Of a stretch of 28,659 nucleotides of DNA, positions 14,014 through 21,745 are shown piece after piece. Every line of letters starts with the position of its first letter. The first letter of the stretch is position 1. The stretch comes from a virus, in IMG/VR virus record IMGVR_UViG_3300046007_008316, positions 1-28,659 of that record. One strand, written 5' to 3'. A model generated the notes under the pieces. The model was not told the origin of the DNA and made no database searches. It worked only from the letters and a program-made list of their open reading frames with translations. Position numbers and translations under genes: made by a program.

Positions 14014-15603
14014 TTAGTTAATCCGAATATTACTGTTTAAAACTTTTTGATATGCTTCTAACATTTTTTTGGTCAATTCATCTATACTTGTGCCATCATA
14101 CGAAACTCCTGATGGGGGTAATAACGGGTACGGGTGTACGTGACTAACTAAAAATCCAACAATTGATTCTAAAAGTTCTAACAATTCTTCCCCTCTAACC
14201 ATCGATGAGGTTTTAGGTTCTATTTCGTCAAAAACTTGTTCAGGACTTATTCCCCCAACGGAACCAGATAAAGTAATTTTACCCTGTGAATTTTCTGAAT
14301 CATGTGAAAGTAAATATAACTGAGACGCCCCAATTAACCCGACCGTATTATCTATTTCTTCAGTATCAATTGGTGTAAAAACTTCTCTTGATGGTAAAAA
14401 TGGTAATTCAGGACTAACCTTTCTGTCTAACACCAACCCATAACCAGGACTAATATCTGTTGTAGTTATTAATACTTTTGATAATAACTGATTCATATTT
14501 GTAAAATCAGTTATATTGTTTTGGTCAGGTAGTGATTTTATAATATTTCTAATTCTTTTTGAAGGTCTATAATAAAAAGGAAATTGTAGTTCGTTACTTG
14601 AATTATTATTTGAACCTACATTAGCGTTAGTTGGTATATTTGATATTAAAATACTTGGATTATCTTTCAGTGCAACAACTTGGTCTGAAACAAACTTTGC
14701 AAAATCATCAATACCCAATGGTGAATCAATTTTTATTATTCTTACTTTAGATAAAGTTGTTCCTGTTATTTCAGTGTCCCACTCGAATTGGTTTGTTTTT
14801 GTTGCCTTAGATTCTCTATCAGGTAGTTGATAAATTGTAACATCCCCTTGAAAAACTTGTGGAGCACTTTCAGGGTTGTAAACATCATACTCTAAAAGAT
14901 ATTTTATTTGTTGTTCATTTCTTTGTAATCTAATATAAGACTTAGGTGTACCATATTTTAATTTATTTGTAAATTTTGATAATTGAACAAACGCCCTATT
15001 ATCATCATAATCTGGTATTTCACCCGTTTTAAATGGTTTATGTTTTCCTGCTCTTAATAATAAATCATTATTTTTTATTATCATATCAGAAGTTCCTCTA
15101 CCTCTAATTGATATATCTTCAGGTTCAGGAAATACACCAGCATTATTATTATTAGGGTAATTTTTAGAGTATGGGTCTTTGATATTTGGTAAACTCGCTC
15201 TTGAGTTAGAATTACCCATATCAGTATGGGTTCTTGAGGACCTATAGTCTTCTTTAAAAATTGTGGTTGGTGATGAGTATGGTCCGACTAAATAAAATCT
15301 ATTTCTACCTTTAGTTAGTTTATTATTAAAGTAAATAATCATAACTGTCTCATCTACTTTTGGAACTTGATTAACAAAATAAGGTAAAAAAGGTAAAAAT
15401 ATAAAAGGGTCTTTTTCACCCCAAGGACCATTCAACGTATTTTTACTGTTTTCGTCAAACCCTTGCTTTGCACCTTCCATTGCTTGAATATTTTCTTGTA
15501 TAGGTTTACATCGTATTCTTCCAAGCATTAATGGGTCTTGATTGTCAACACAGACACCAAAAAATATTATTTGACTATCCTGTAAAGGTTCGTTTTCAGG
15601 CAT
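14014..15603 (-). CDS. Baseplate hub/spike OB-fold protein (T4 gp5-like N-terminus)
   Basis: A 529-residue protein. The N-terminus, IIFFGVCVDNQDPLMLGRIR (residues 12-31), is the gp5-type OB-fold signature: a strand, then D-P-x-x-x-G-R-x-x-C/V. It is followed by KDPFIFLPFLPYFVNQVPKV and ETVMIIYFNNK, which complete the OB barrel (to about 115). This domain caps the T4 gp27 hub and carries the cell-puncturing spike. I see no lysozyme catalytic Glu-Asp-Thr set and no long VxGxxxxx beta-helix repeat, so this version may lack the lytic domain. The C-terminus (residues about 475-529) contains MVRGEELLELLESIVGFL and HVHPYPLLPPSG, seen in other phage structural proteins. It overlaps the next gene upstream by 1 nt. 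Confidence 0.82.
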   Translation of the reverse strand: MPENEPLQDSQIIFFGVCVDNQDPLMLGRIRCKPIQENIQAMEGAKQGFDENSKNTLNGPWGEKDPFIFLPFLPYFVNQVPKVDETVMIIYFNNKLTKGRNRFYLVGPYSSPTTIFKEDYRSSRTHTDMGNSNSRASLPNIKDPYSKNYPNNNNAGVFPEPEDISIRGRGTSDMIIKNNDLLLRAGKHKPFKTGEIPDYDDNRAFVQLSKFTNKLKYGTPKSYIRLQRNEQQIKYLLEYDVYNPESAPQVFQGDVTIYQLPDRESKATKTNQFEWDTEITGTTLSKVRIIKIDSPLGIDDFAKFVSDQVVALKDNPSILISNIPTNANVGSNNNSSNELQFPFYYRPSKRIRNIIKSLPDQNNITDFTNMNQLLSKVLITTTDISPGYGLVLDRKVSPELPFLPSREVFTPIDTEEIDNTVGLIGASQLYLLSHDSENSQGKITLSGSVGGISPEQVFDEIEPKTSSMVRGEELLELLESIVGFLVSHVHPYPLLPPSGVSYDGTSIDELTKKMLEAYQKVLNSNIRIN

Positions 15604-15824
15604 TATATATTATTTGTTCTTTTGTTTATTTCTTCTAAAATTTTGTTATAACTATCTTCGGTGGTGTCCAAATGATGTGTTAATTTGAGTATTAAATCCT
15701 TGGTTTTTTCAAAATCTTGATATAAGAATCCCAAAACCTCAATTAATTCTTTGTTGGGTCTTTTTTTATACTCAGATAAAACTTCCAAAACTTTTTCGGG
15801 TGATATTTTAATATGATTTTCCAA
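15603..15824 (-). CDS. Small unknown helical protein in the baseplate cluster
   Basis: A 73-residue, all-helical-looking protein (ISPEKVLEVLSEYKKRPN, then LIEVLGFLYQDFEKTKDLIL and HHLDTTEDSYNKILEEI), with no membrane segment. It overlaps the 3' end of the 662-residue gene by 17 nt, and its stop touches the start of the gp5-like gene. It is therefore almost certainly co-translated with both, and could be a small baseplate or chaperone protein. I do not recognise the family. Confidence 0.75.
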   Translation of the reverse strand: MENHIKISPEKVLEVLSEYKKRPNKELIEVLGFLYQDFEKTKDLILKLTHHLDTTEDSYNKILEEINKRTNNI

Positions 15825-17796
15825 CTCCTTTTGATGGTAATGTAATGCCGGCTGGGGTTATAGTCAATGGTGGAATAAAAACTTCCGTTTTTCCGTTTTC
15901 TGCTTGTTCTTGATTCATACCCTTGACCATTGACATCATAGACATATTCATAAGGTTAGGTCCACCATCGGGGGCCGCTCCTGTGGGTAATCCTTGTTTT
16001 TGTAAGTTTTCAATTACATTAGAAAATGCTCTTGTATCAGAAACCCCACCTAATAGTGATGACCCTGCCAATATAAACTGAGGTAGTCCTAAACTTAATT
16101 GTGAAAGACCTAAATTTAAAAGTTTCAATATTTCGTCTATAACACTTTTACAATTTCTAAAATCCACAACGGCCTGACCAACGACTAATAAAATGTATAC
16201 TATTGATGCATACATACTAATTTGTTTATTTTTTGCTTCCTTAACAACCTCCAATAAAATTGTTTCGACCAGCGTTTTAATTTGTTTTTTTAGTATATTG
16301 AATAATTCCTCAACAAAAATAGCTGTAATTTTTTTCATAAAATTTAAAATAAACTTTTTGAAAGTTTTCATGAAGTTTGTTAAATCATCAAACAAGTCGT
16401 CTAATTTTTCTGATATTTCATTTTTTATCGCTTTAACCATTATTAAAAAACCTAACATAACTTTAGGTGATAATATTGTTTTTAAAATCATTCTTGGAAG
16501 ACCTAAGATGATATTACTTTGAAGTGATGCTAATAAGTTTAAATCTAAACCAAGACCCGGAATTAAAGATTTCCATTTTGGGTCATTTGCAATATCTTCT
16601 AATGACTTTTCAAATTTTTCTATTTTAGAATTATTTGAGTTTTCATTAATAATTTCATCTTGAGATTTTCTATCGGCTAAAACATCTATTGGTAGTTTAA
16701 TTCCTCCACAATCTTCAAACTCAACAACCCCATCAACAGTATTATTAACTTTTTGTTCAATAACCATTAATTCTTGGTTTGTAACATCGAAAAAAGAATC
16801 GTCAATTTCATCTATGTCACTAAGTTTTGATGTTCCTGCAACATCAATTTTTTTGTTTGGGTCTTCACAAATCCCCATTATTCTTTTTAAAACGGTCATG
16901 AATTTGCTCTGCTCTTTTAATTCATCACTACTTAAACCGGCAGAAAAATCAAAAGAACCTGTAAGTAAATTTTTTAAGTTTACTGATAAATTATCAAAAG
17001 GCATAATGTCTATACTACTATAATAATCTTGTAAAAAATCAGTAACTGACGTTCTATTATTGGCTTGATTATTTAAGGTTACTTTGAAAAAATCACCAGT
17101 AACTTGTAAGTTGTTTGGACCTAAATAATTTTGTACGTATTGTATATCAAAAATTTGTGATTGTGATGCTCCTTGATATGTTTGACCATTACCTCCCGTA
17201 TTATCTTGTAAAAAGGATTGTGATGGGTTTTGTAATCTTTTATAAAGTTGTTGATTCATTGCATATGGAAACGAACCATTATTTGTAGTATTTTTTTCGT
17301 ATTGATATTTGAAATCTTCGTCATCAGGTGAATTTTTTAATATTTTAAATAAATCCACTTGATTAACTTTTATATAAATTGGTTGGTTAGCGACACTACC
17401 ATATGATTGTTCTTCAGAACACCCAATCGTTGAAACTATTTCACTTACTAATGTTTCTTGTATTTTTGATTTTGTGTTTGTTGCTGCTTGTAAAAAAACG
17501 TTAGTTAAAAGTTTTAAAGATGACCCACCACCACTTGGTAAAGTCTCTTTGAATAACTCTAAAAGTTGTTCTAACTGACTTTTTATTTCATTTTTTATTT
17601 GATTTTTTTTGTCTTGACCACCTTTTTTTAAATCATTGATTGATTTTTGAACTTCGCTTTTTTTCTTATCGGTACTGGCCTTTGTTTTTTCTTTTTGTTG
17701 TTTTTTGTCGTCTTCCTTACTTTGTTTTACAGTTTGGTAAGCACTAATTTTACTTTTAGCTTGTGAATAACCTTGATTGATGTCTAAATTTGCCAT
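15808..17796 (-). CDS. Large structural protein with coiled-coil N-terminus and hydrophobic segments
   Basis: A 662-residue protein of unknown family. Residues about 25-85 form a very charged Lys/Gln-rich coiled coil (KQQKEKTKASTDKKKSEVQ). The centre (about 130-400) is mixed and Asn/Gln-rich. Residues about 420-610 are strongly hydrophobic and helical: LGLPRMILKTILSPKVMLGF, FILNFMKKITAIFVEELF, MYASIVYILLVVGQAVVDF and SLGLPQFILAGSSLLGG. The C-terminus is Met/Pro/Gly-rich. Hydrophobic helices in a virion gene cluster recall tape-measure or ejected pilot proteins, or a hub protein such as T4 gp29, but there is no direct match. The neighbours are baseplate genes. Start and upstream stop share one base (TAATG). 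Confidence 0.85.
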   Translation of the reverse strand: MANLDINQGYSQAKSKISAYQTVKQSKEDDKKQQKEKTKASTDKKKSEVQKSINDLKKGGQDKKNQIKNEIKSQLEQLLELFKETLPSGGGSSLKLLTNVFLQAATNTKSKIQETLVSEIVSTIGCSEEQSYGSVANQPIYIKVNQVDLFKILKNSPDDEDFKYQYEKNTTNNGSFPYAMNQQLYKRLQNPSQSFLQDNTGGNGQTYQGASQSQIFDIQYVQNYLGPNNLQVTGDFFKVTLNNQANNRTSVTDFLQDYYSSIDIMPFDNLSVNLKNLLTGSFDFSAGLSSDELKEQSKFMTVLKRIMGICEDPNKKIDVAGTSKLSDIDEIDDSFFDVTNQELMVIEQKVNNTVDGVVEFEDCGGIKLPIDVLADRKSQDEIINENSNNSKIEKFEKSLEDIANDPKWKSLIPGLGLDLNLLASLQSNIILGLPRMILKTILSPKVMLGFLIMVKAIKNEISEKLDDLFDDLTNFMKTFKKFILNFMKKITAIFVEELFNILKKQIKTLVETILLEVVKEAKNKQISMYASIVYILLVVGQAVVDFRNCKSVIDEILKLLNLGLSQLSLGLPQFILAGSSLLGGVSDTRAFSNVIENLQKQGLPTGAAPDGGPNLMNMSMMSMVKGMNQEQAENGKTEVFIPPLTITPAGITLPSKGVGKSY

Positions 17797-18170
17797 TATT
17801 TTTCAAGTGTAAAATTATTGTCGTTATTTTGACTAATGTCTTTTTGAATTAAACTTTGAAGAACCGTTTCATCCATATCAGACAATGAAAAATTTTCTTC
17901 TTTAGAACTGTTAGATTTTTCCCAAATTGTAGATTGAAGTTTGGAAAGACTCAACTTCTTTTCAATAGTGTCGTTGATAATTTTTTGTTGTTCTTTTATA
18001 ACGGGACCAATAACAGTCATATCTTCAGCATCTTTAAGAAGTCCTAACATTTTATTTTGAATCCTAATGGCCGTTGACCTTTGTTCAACTAATTCGTTGT
18101 ATATCTCTTGCATTAAACCTAATACTGAATCTTTGTTTAATGCGATTTCTTTTTTTCTCTTTCTATCCAT
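17796..18170 (-). CDS. Small unknown helical protein
   Basis: A 124-residue protein with the ATG at 18170 (MDRKRKKEIALNKD); a two-codon longer frame would need a TTG start. It is highly charged and helical throughout (VLGLMQEIYNELVEQRS, IKEQQKIINDTIEKKLSLS). The C-terminal tail is acidic and Asn-rich. It sits between the gp55-like sigma gene and the 662-residue structural gene and overlaps the latter by one base, so it probably belongs to the late structural transcript. I do not recognise the family. The size and helical nature would suit an assembly chaperone or small structural protein, but that is inference. Confidence 0.78.
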   Translation of the reverse strand: MDRKRKKEIALNKDSVLGLMQEIYNELVEQRSTAIRIQNKMLGLLKDAEDMTVIGPVIKEQQKIINDTIEKKLSLSKLQSTIWEKSNSSKEENFSLSDMDETVLQSLIQKDISQNNDNNFTLEK

Positions 18171-18175
18171 ACTCA

Positions 18176-18182
18176 ATAAATA
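18176..18182 (-). promoter_or_regulatory. TATTTAT element upstream of 18170 gene
   Basis: Coding-strand CTATTTATTGAGT directly before the ATG at 18170 (5 nt). As with the copy at 11113, the spacing is short for a promoter with this start. Confidence 0.3.
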
Positions 18183-18190
18183 GATAAATT

Positions 18191-18934
18191 TTAATTATTA
18201 TTTATTCTTCTAATAGTATTCAAATAAAGAATTTTATATTTTTTTAGATATGTTCTTATTTCTTTTGTTGATAAATTTGTCATTTCTCGAAGCGAAAGTA
18301 AAACTATATTTTTATTAAACTTATTGTTGTCATTTCCAATAAAAATATTACCATAATTTTCAAATAATTCAATCAAGGCGTTTCCAAGTTTAAATTCTCC
18401 ATCTGCCATTGATGTATTTTTAACGTGGTCTTTTAAGTCTTTTAAAAATATATCTATTATTTTTTCAGCATCAATTTTTTCAAACTCTAAATAATAAACC
18501 ATGTCAGGTCTGTTCTCCAATGCTTGTGAAATATCTTCATAAGACACTTTTCTATTTGTTTCTTTTTGGTCTTTTTGTATTTGACCCATTAAATAGTTCT
18601 TACAAATAGTACCAAAGTAAGAATACGCTTTTTTGTTTTTGGCTGGTTTAAATTTATCAACCTTTGTCATTAAAAAAGAATGTGTATCAGTATGTAAATC
18701 TCGATACTCCATATCTTTTCTATAAAGTTTGTAGCGTCTTATGATTGATTCAATCATCTTATCTAACGGTTCTTTAAGAAATTTATTATAAATCTCTTCT
18801 TTTTCTATTTGAGTTTCGGCGGTGATATAATCTTTCACCGCCTCTTCCTCTCTCACATCAAAATAATTTTTACTTTTTTTTTCTGTCTTTTTCTTTTCGT
18901 CTAAATGTTCAGGGTTTGACTCCTCTAAAAACAT
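18191..18934 (-). CDS. 55: Late-transcription sigma factor (T4 gp55-like)
   Basis: A 247-residue protein resembling T4 gp55, the minimal sigma-70-family factor that directs host RNA polymerase to late promoters with the sliding clamp. The region-2-like segment holds IESIIRRYKLYRKDMEYRDL (61-80), then VDKFKPAKNKKAYSYFGTIC (92-111) and KNYLMGQIQKDQKETNRKV (112-130). This matches the gp55 pattern 'F-x-x-x-K-x-x-NPxAYxTxxxxNAFxxRIxKExKE'. The N-terminus is charged. The C-terminal ~100 residues (IVLLSLREMTNLSTKEIRTY) may be a helix-turn-helix, which T4 gp55 lacks. Start and upstream stop share one base. Late genes preceded by a shared TATTTAT word are candidate targets. Confidence 0.85.
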   Translation of the reverse strand: MFLEESNPEHLDEKKKTEKKSKNYFDVREEEAVKDYITAETQIEKEEIYNKFLKEPLDKMIESIIRRYKLYRKDMEYRDLHTDTHSFLMTKVDKFKPAKNKKAYSYFGTICKNYLMGQIQKDQKETNRKVSYEDISQALENRPDMVYYLEFEKIDAEKIIDIFLKDLKDHVKNTSMADGEFKLGNALIELFENYGNIFIGNDNNKFNKNIVLLSLREMTNLSTKEIRTYLKKYKILYLNTIRRINNN

Positions 18935-19746
18935 TATACATTTTGCGGTTCGTATTTTATGTTCCTATCAGTTGTAAAAAAATGTTCTTTTTTTGCTGAT
19001 TCAATCCAAAAAGAAACCTCATCATCTGTAATCTTACTTTCCCCATTTTTATAATTCCAAAATATAGAACCCGGTCTTAAATTCATGTGTTTATAACCAA
19101 TTCTTGGAATTGTCATAATTTTAACAGAATTGTAAGTTAATCTTAATAAGAACTCATATACAAAAGTTAATTTCATACTTGATTTAAACCCTCCGTTTTC
19201 TTCATAAACTGACTTTTTAATAACAATTCCACTTGATTGAAAATTTTGATAATTTAAAAGTGTGTCATTATTTAAGTAACCAATTTCTGAGTTCATACTT
19301 ACTGCGAATGTGGCTTCATTAGTAAACCCAACAAAAACTCCTTTTTCGTCAGTATCAACAACAATAGGTAAAAATGCATCAACTTCAGAATATGATTTAC
19401 TATATCTATCAAAATTTTTAAACCAAATTGTAGAATATTCATCATCAAATTCTAAAATAGAAATCCAAGTACTTTTGGCATGTTTTACACCAATATTTAC
19501 TTGAGAACAAAAATCAAATTCATTTTGATTTTCTACCATAGTAACTGTTAGACCACTAAAGTCGTAATTATCTAATTTATTTTTTAATAACTCTTCACCT
19601 GAATGAACAATTACTAATTCATTAATAGGTTTGGTTTGTGTTTGAATCGATGTAATTGCTCTGTTGAATAAATCTTCGAACATGATATTATTTGCCGAAT
19701 CAATTGGTAGAATTACCGATACATCTAATTTTTCTAAGTTTTCCAT
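18934..19746 (-). CDS. Glycosyltransferase, family 2-like (GT-A fold)
   Basis: A 270-residue protein that would transfer a sugar from an activated nucleotide donor. The GT-A/GT2 layout is visible: an N-terminal nucleotide-binding strand DVSVILPIDSANN (8-20), then SIQTQTKPINELVIVHSG (33-50), which corresponds to the usual 'S(L/I)xxQT...EIIVVDDG' segment, and a metal-binding DxD-like motif ILEFDDEYS (98-105, D101/D102). An acceptor-side segment NGGFKSSMKLTFVYEFLLRL (184-203) carries a candidate catalytic Glu198. There are no membrane helices, so it acts in the cytoplasm. It is coupled to gp55 (shared TAATG) and lies 4 nt after a second glycosyltransferase, pointing to virion or surface glycan modification. 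Confidence 0.85.
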   Translation of the reverse strand: MENLEKLDVSVILPIDSANNIMFEDLFNRAITSIQTQTKPINELVIVHSGEELLKNKLDNYDFSGLTVTMVENQNEFDFCSQVNIGVKHAKSTWISILEFDDEYSTIWFKNFDRYSKSYSEVDAFLPIVVDTDEKGVFVGFTNEATFAVSMNSEIGYLNNDTLLNYQNFQSSGIVIKKSVYEENGGFKSSMKLTFVYEFLLRLTYNSVKIMTIPRIGYKHMNLRPGSIFWNYKNGESKITDDEVSFWIESAKKEHFFTTDRNIKYEPQNV

Positions 19747-19750
19747 AATA

Positions 19751-20815
19751 TTATTTTTCTTCAGTTATTTTTAATTTTTCTAATTGTTGACTAAACATTT
19801 CTTTTCTCACGTTGAAATAATCAACAAACAAAGATTCAATTTTATTATCAAATGATTCTTTATTTTGATATTTTTCACCCGTTTCAGACATTTTAGTATA
19901 CAACTCTTCGTTGATGTTGTCTTCTAACCAATTTTGTGCAAAATTTGCTAAAACGTCTATAATTTCGTTAAAAGAATATGTCCAAATACCGTTATTTTCA
20001 TTCATCCAATCAGGTTTCAAATTAGGAACCACACCAATTACTGGAGTATTTGAAATCATACTTTCGATTGGGAATGTACCAAATCCAGACTCTCTATCAA
20101 CCCAAACCGAAACAAAAGATTCTTTTAAAAACTTTGAAAAGTCTGTTTGACTAATGTTTTTCATGTCTCTAAAAGTAAACCAACGATACTGAGGATATTT
20201 CAAATAAAAACTTTTGATAATTTTTGCAGTGTCTCTTGGTTCTCTACAGTGAATAGAAACAATTGGTTTTGATGGTTTGTCTTTTTTACTGAATACTTCA
20301 GAAATAAGAGGTTCAACAACGTCAACACTTACATTTTTAAAAACTGATTTAATATATTCTTTTTGAAATTCAGAAGTACTAATACTTTTTAAAAATCCAT
20401 AATTAGCCCATGAAATACCTGGAGGTAAAGTTTCTAACATGTAATCATATGCTTGACACAACACCAATTTACCACATGGATAATTTTTAAGTTGCTCCAT
20501 AACGTGAGCATACAATTCAGGAATAACAACAAAATCTTCAGGAGAAATAGGAAGATTCTGACCTTCAATTGCGATATGTTCAATTTCCATATATTCTTTA
20601 CCTAACCAATCACCAACTCCTTGGTAATCATTTGTTTCGTGAATCATTTTTACGTTAAATCCTTTTTTCAACAAGGACATTGCCATTTGATAAATGTAAG
20701 AAACACCCGCCTTTGGGTTTCCTTTAGTGTCTTGAACTAAAAAATAAATTCTTGCGGTTTTATTTCCAAGTTTTTCAACTGAAGTTTCAATTTTTTTAAT
20801 TTTGTCTAATTCCAT
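19751..20815 (-). CDS. Glycosyltransferase, GT4-like (GT-B fold)
   Basis: A 354-residue protein with two Rossmann-like halves. The N-terminal half has RIYFLVQDTKGNPKAGVSYI (22-41) and FVVIPELYAHVMEQL (95-109). The C-terminal half has PIVSIHCREPRDTAKII (184-200) and the donor-binding ending DRESGFGTFPIESM (240-253), with E242 and E251 at the spacing of the GT4 E-x7-E motif, then ISNTPVIGVVPN. No signal peptide or transmembrane segment is visible. The sugar and acceptor cannot be read from the sequence. It is co-directional with the GT2-like gene and 4 nt from it, upstream of the sigma gene. GDP-L-fucose from the nearby Gmd/Fcl pair is one possible donor (inference). Confidence 0.82.
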   Translation of the reverse strand: MELDKIKKIETSVEKLGNKTARIYFLVQDTKGNPKAGVSYIYQMAMSLLKKGFNVKMIHETNDYQGVGDWLGKEYMEIEHIAIEGQNLPISPEDFVVIPELYAHVMEQLKNYPCGKLVLCQAYDYMLETLPPGISWANYGFLKSISTSEFQKEYIKSVFKNVSVDVVEPLISEVFSKKDKPSKPIVSIHCREPRDTAKIIKSFYLKYPQYRWFTFRDMKNISQTDFSKFLKESFVSVWVDRESGFGTFPIESMISNTPVIGVVPNLKPDWMNENNGIWTYSFNEIIDVLANFAQNWLEDNINEELYTKMSETGEKYQNKESFDNKIESLFVDYFNVRKEMFSQQLEKLKITEEK

Positions 20816-20819
20816 TTTA

Positions 20820-21104
20820 TTATAACTTTTTTATTATGTTGTTTATTAGTAAAGTATTGAATGCGAATTTAAAAGGGATTGATAAATTTTTGGCACTATG
20901 TATACCTAAATTTTCATCAAGCTCTTCTCTTTCGGATAATATAACATCTACTAAATTTTTATATACTTCCCATTTTGAAACACTTATGTGTGGTTCAATT
21001 TGACCATCAACTTCAGTTGATTCTAAAGTGGGGTTGGCAATTGCAATTTTATTTTCTATCTCCTGTACGTCGATATAATATCTTTCACCTAAAAATTCTA
21101 ACAT
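20820..21104 (-). CDS. Unknown 94-residue protein
   Basis: I do not recognise this protein. I prefer the ATG at 21104 (MLEFLGERYYIDVQEIENKI), which overlaps the preceding stop by 7 nt. An ATG at 21125 would add seven residues and a 28-nt overlap. The protein starts with a short folded-looking segment. An acidic loop (STEVDGQIEPHISV) and a helix (WEVYKNLVDVILSEREEL) follow, and it ends with hydrophobic residues (FAFNTLLINNIIKKL). It lies between the HAD-like gene and the GT4-like gene with gaps of a few bases, so it is in the same operon. No function is suggested. Confidence 0.75.
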   Translation of the reverse strand: MLEFLGERYYIDVQEIENKIAIANPTLESTEVDGQIEPHISVSKWEVYKNLVDVILSEREELDENLGIHSAKNLSIPFKFAFNTLLINNIIKKL

Positions 21105-21745
21105 ATTCCTAATTTTTGTAAACATTCATCTAATTCTTTAAGTGAACTGATTTCGTGTTCAGATTTATTTGTTTTGTTATACTGAGTATTGAACTTTATA
21201 ACAACTTTGTTTTCTGGATGGTCTTCAATTAAACTTGGATTTGCACTAACTAAAACATCAACCTCATCCCAAATTGAGTTTTTAGTGGTGTCTGAATAAA
21301 ATTTAATTTTTTCAATTTGACAACCAAACTTTGATAAAAAAAATAATGTGGCCGGTTTAGATTTACCAATTTCATCAGAGACAATTACAATATCATTTGT
21401 ACTTCGATATTTTAAATAAATGTCATTTAAGGTATGAAATGTGTGCATTTCTGAGGATTCAGCATGACCAAATATTTGCATTGCAAATTCTTGATATAAA
21501 AACTCATAAAGTTCATCGTCAGACTTAAACTTAAAATGGTTTAATAAATTAAGGCTGTCAATATTACCTAACACCTCGTATTCAAACTCTTCTTCCTGTA
21601 TAATTGATTCAGTATTACCTGATTCATCCAAAATATAAGTTTTTTCTGTTGAGTTGTTTTCAATCAAAAACTTTTCATAAGTTTGTTGAATTTTACCCAA
21701 GGTATTTCTTAACACACCATTAACTTCAATTCCTATTTTCTTCAT
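21098..21745 (-). CDS. HAD-superfamily-like protein, catalytic Asp pair replaced
   Basis: A 215-residue protein. It begins MKKIGIEVNGVLRNT, where HAD phosphatases and phage 5'-nucleotidases have I-D-x-D-G-x-L; here the nucleophile position is E7 and the acid/base position N9. Later segments resemble HAD motif II (IVIVSDEIGKSKPATLFFLS) and motif IV (WDEVDVLVSANPSLI). The architecture therefore suggests a HAD-like fold that has lost phosphohydrolase chemistry, perhaps a binding or structural role. An insertion of about 80 residues (cap) with Asp/Glu-rich sequence lies between the motifs. The start overlaps the 3' end of PhoH by 20 nt. Loss of activity is inferred from the residues only. Confidence 0.75.
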   Translation of the reverse strand: MKKIGIEVNGVLRNTLGKIQQTYEKFLIENNSTEKTYILDESGNTESIIQEEEFEYEVLGNIDSLNLLNHFKFKSDDELYEFLYQEFAMQIFGHAESSEMHTFHTLNDIYLKYRSTNDIVIVSDEIGKSKPATLFFLSKFGCQIEKIKFYSDTTKNSIWDEVDVLVSANPSLIEDHPENKVVIKFNTQYNKTNKSEHEISSLKELDECLQKLGIC

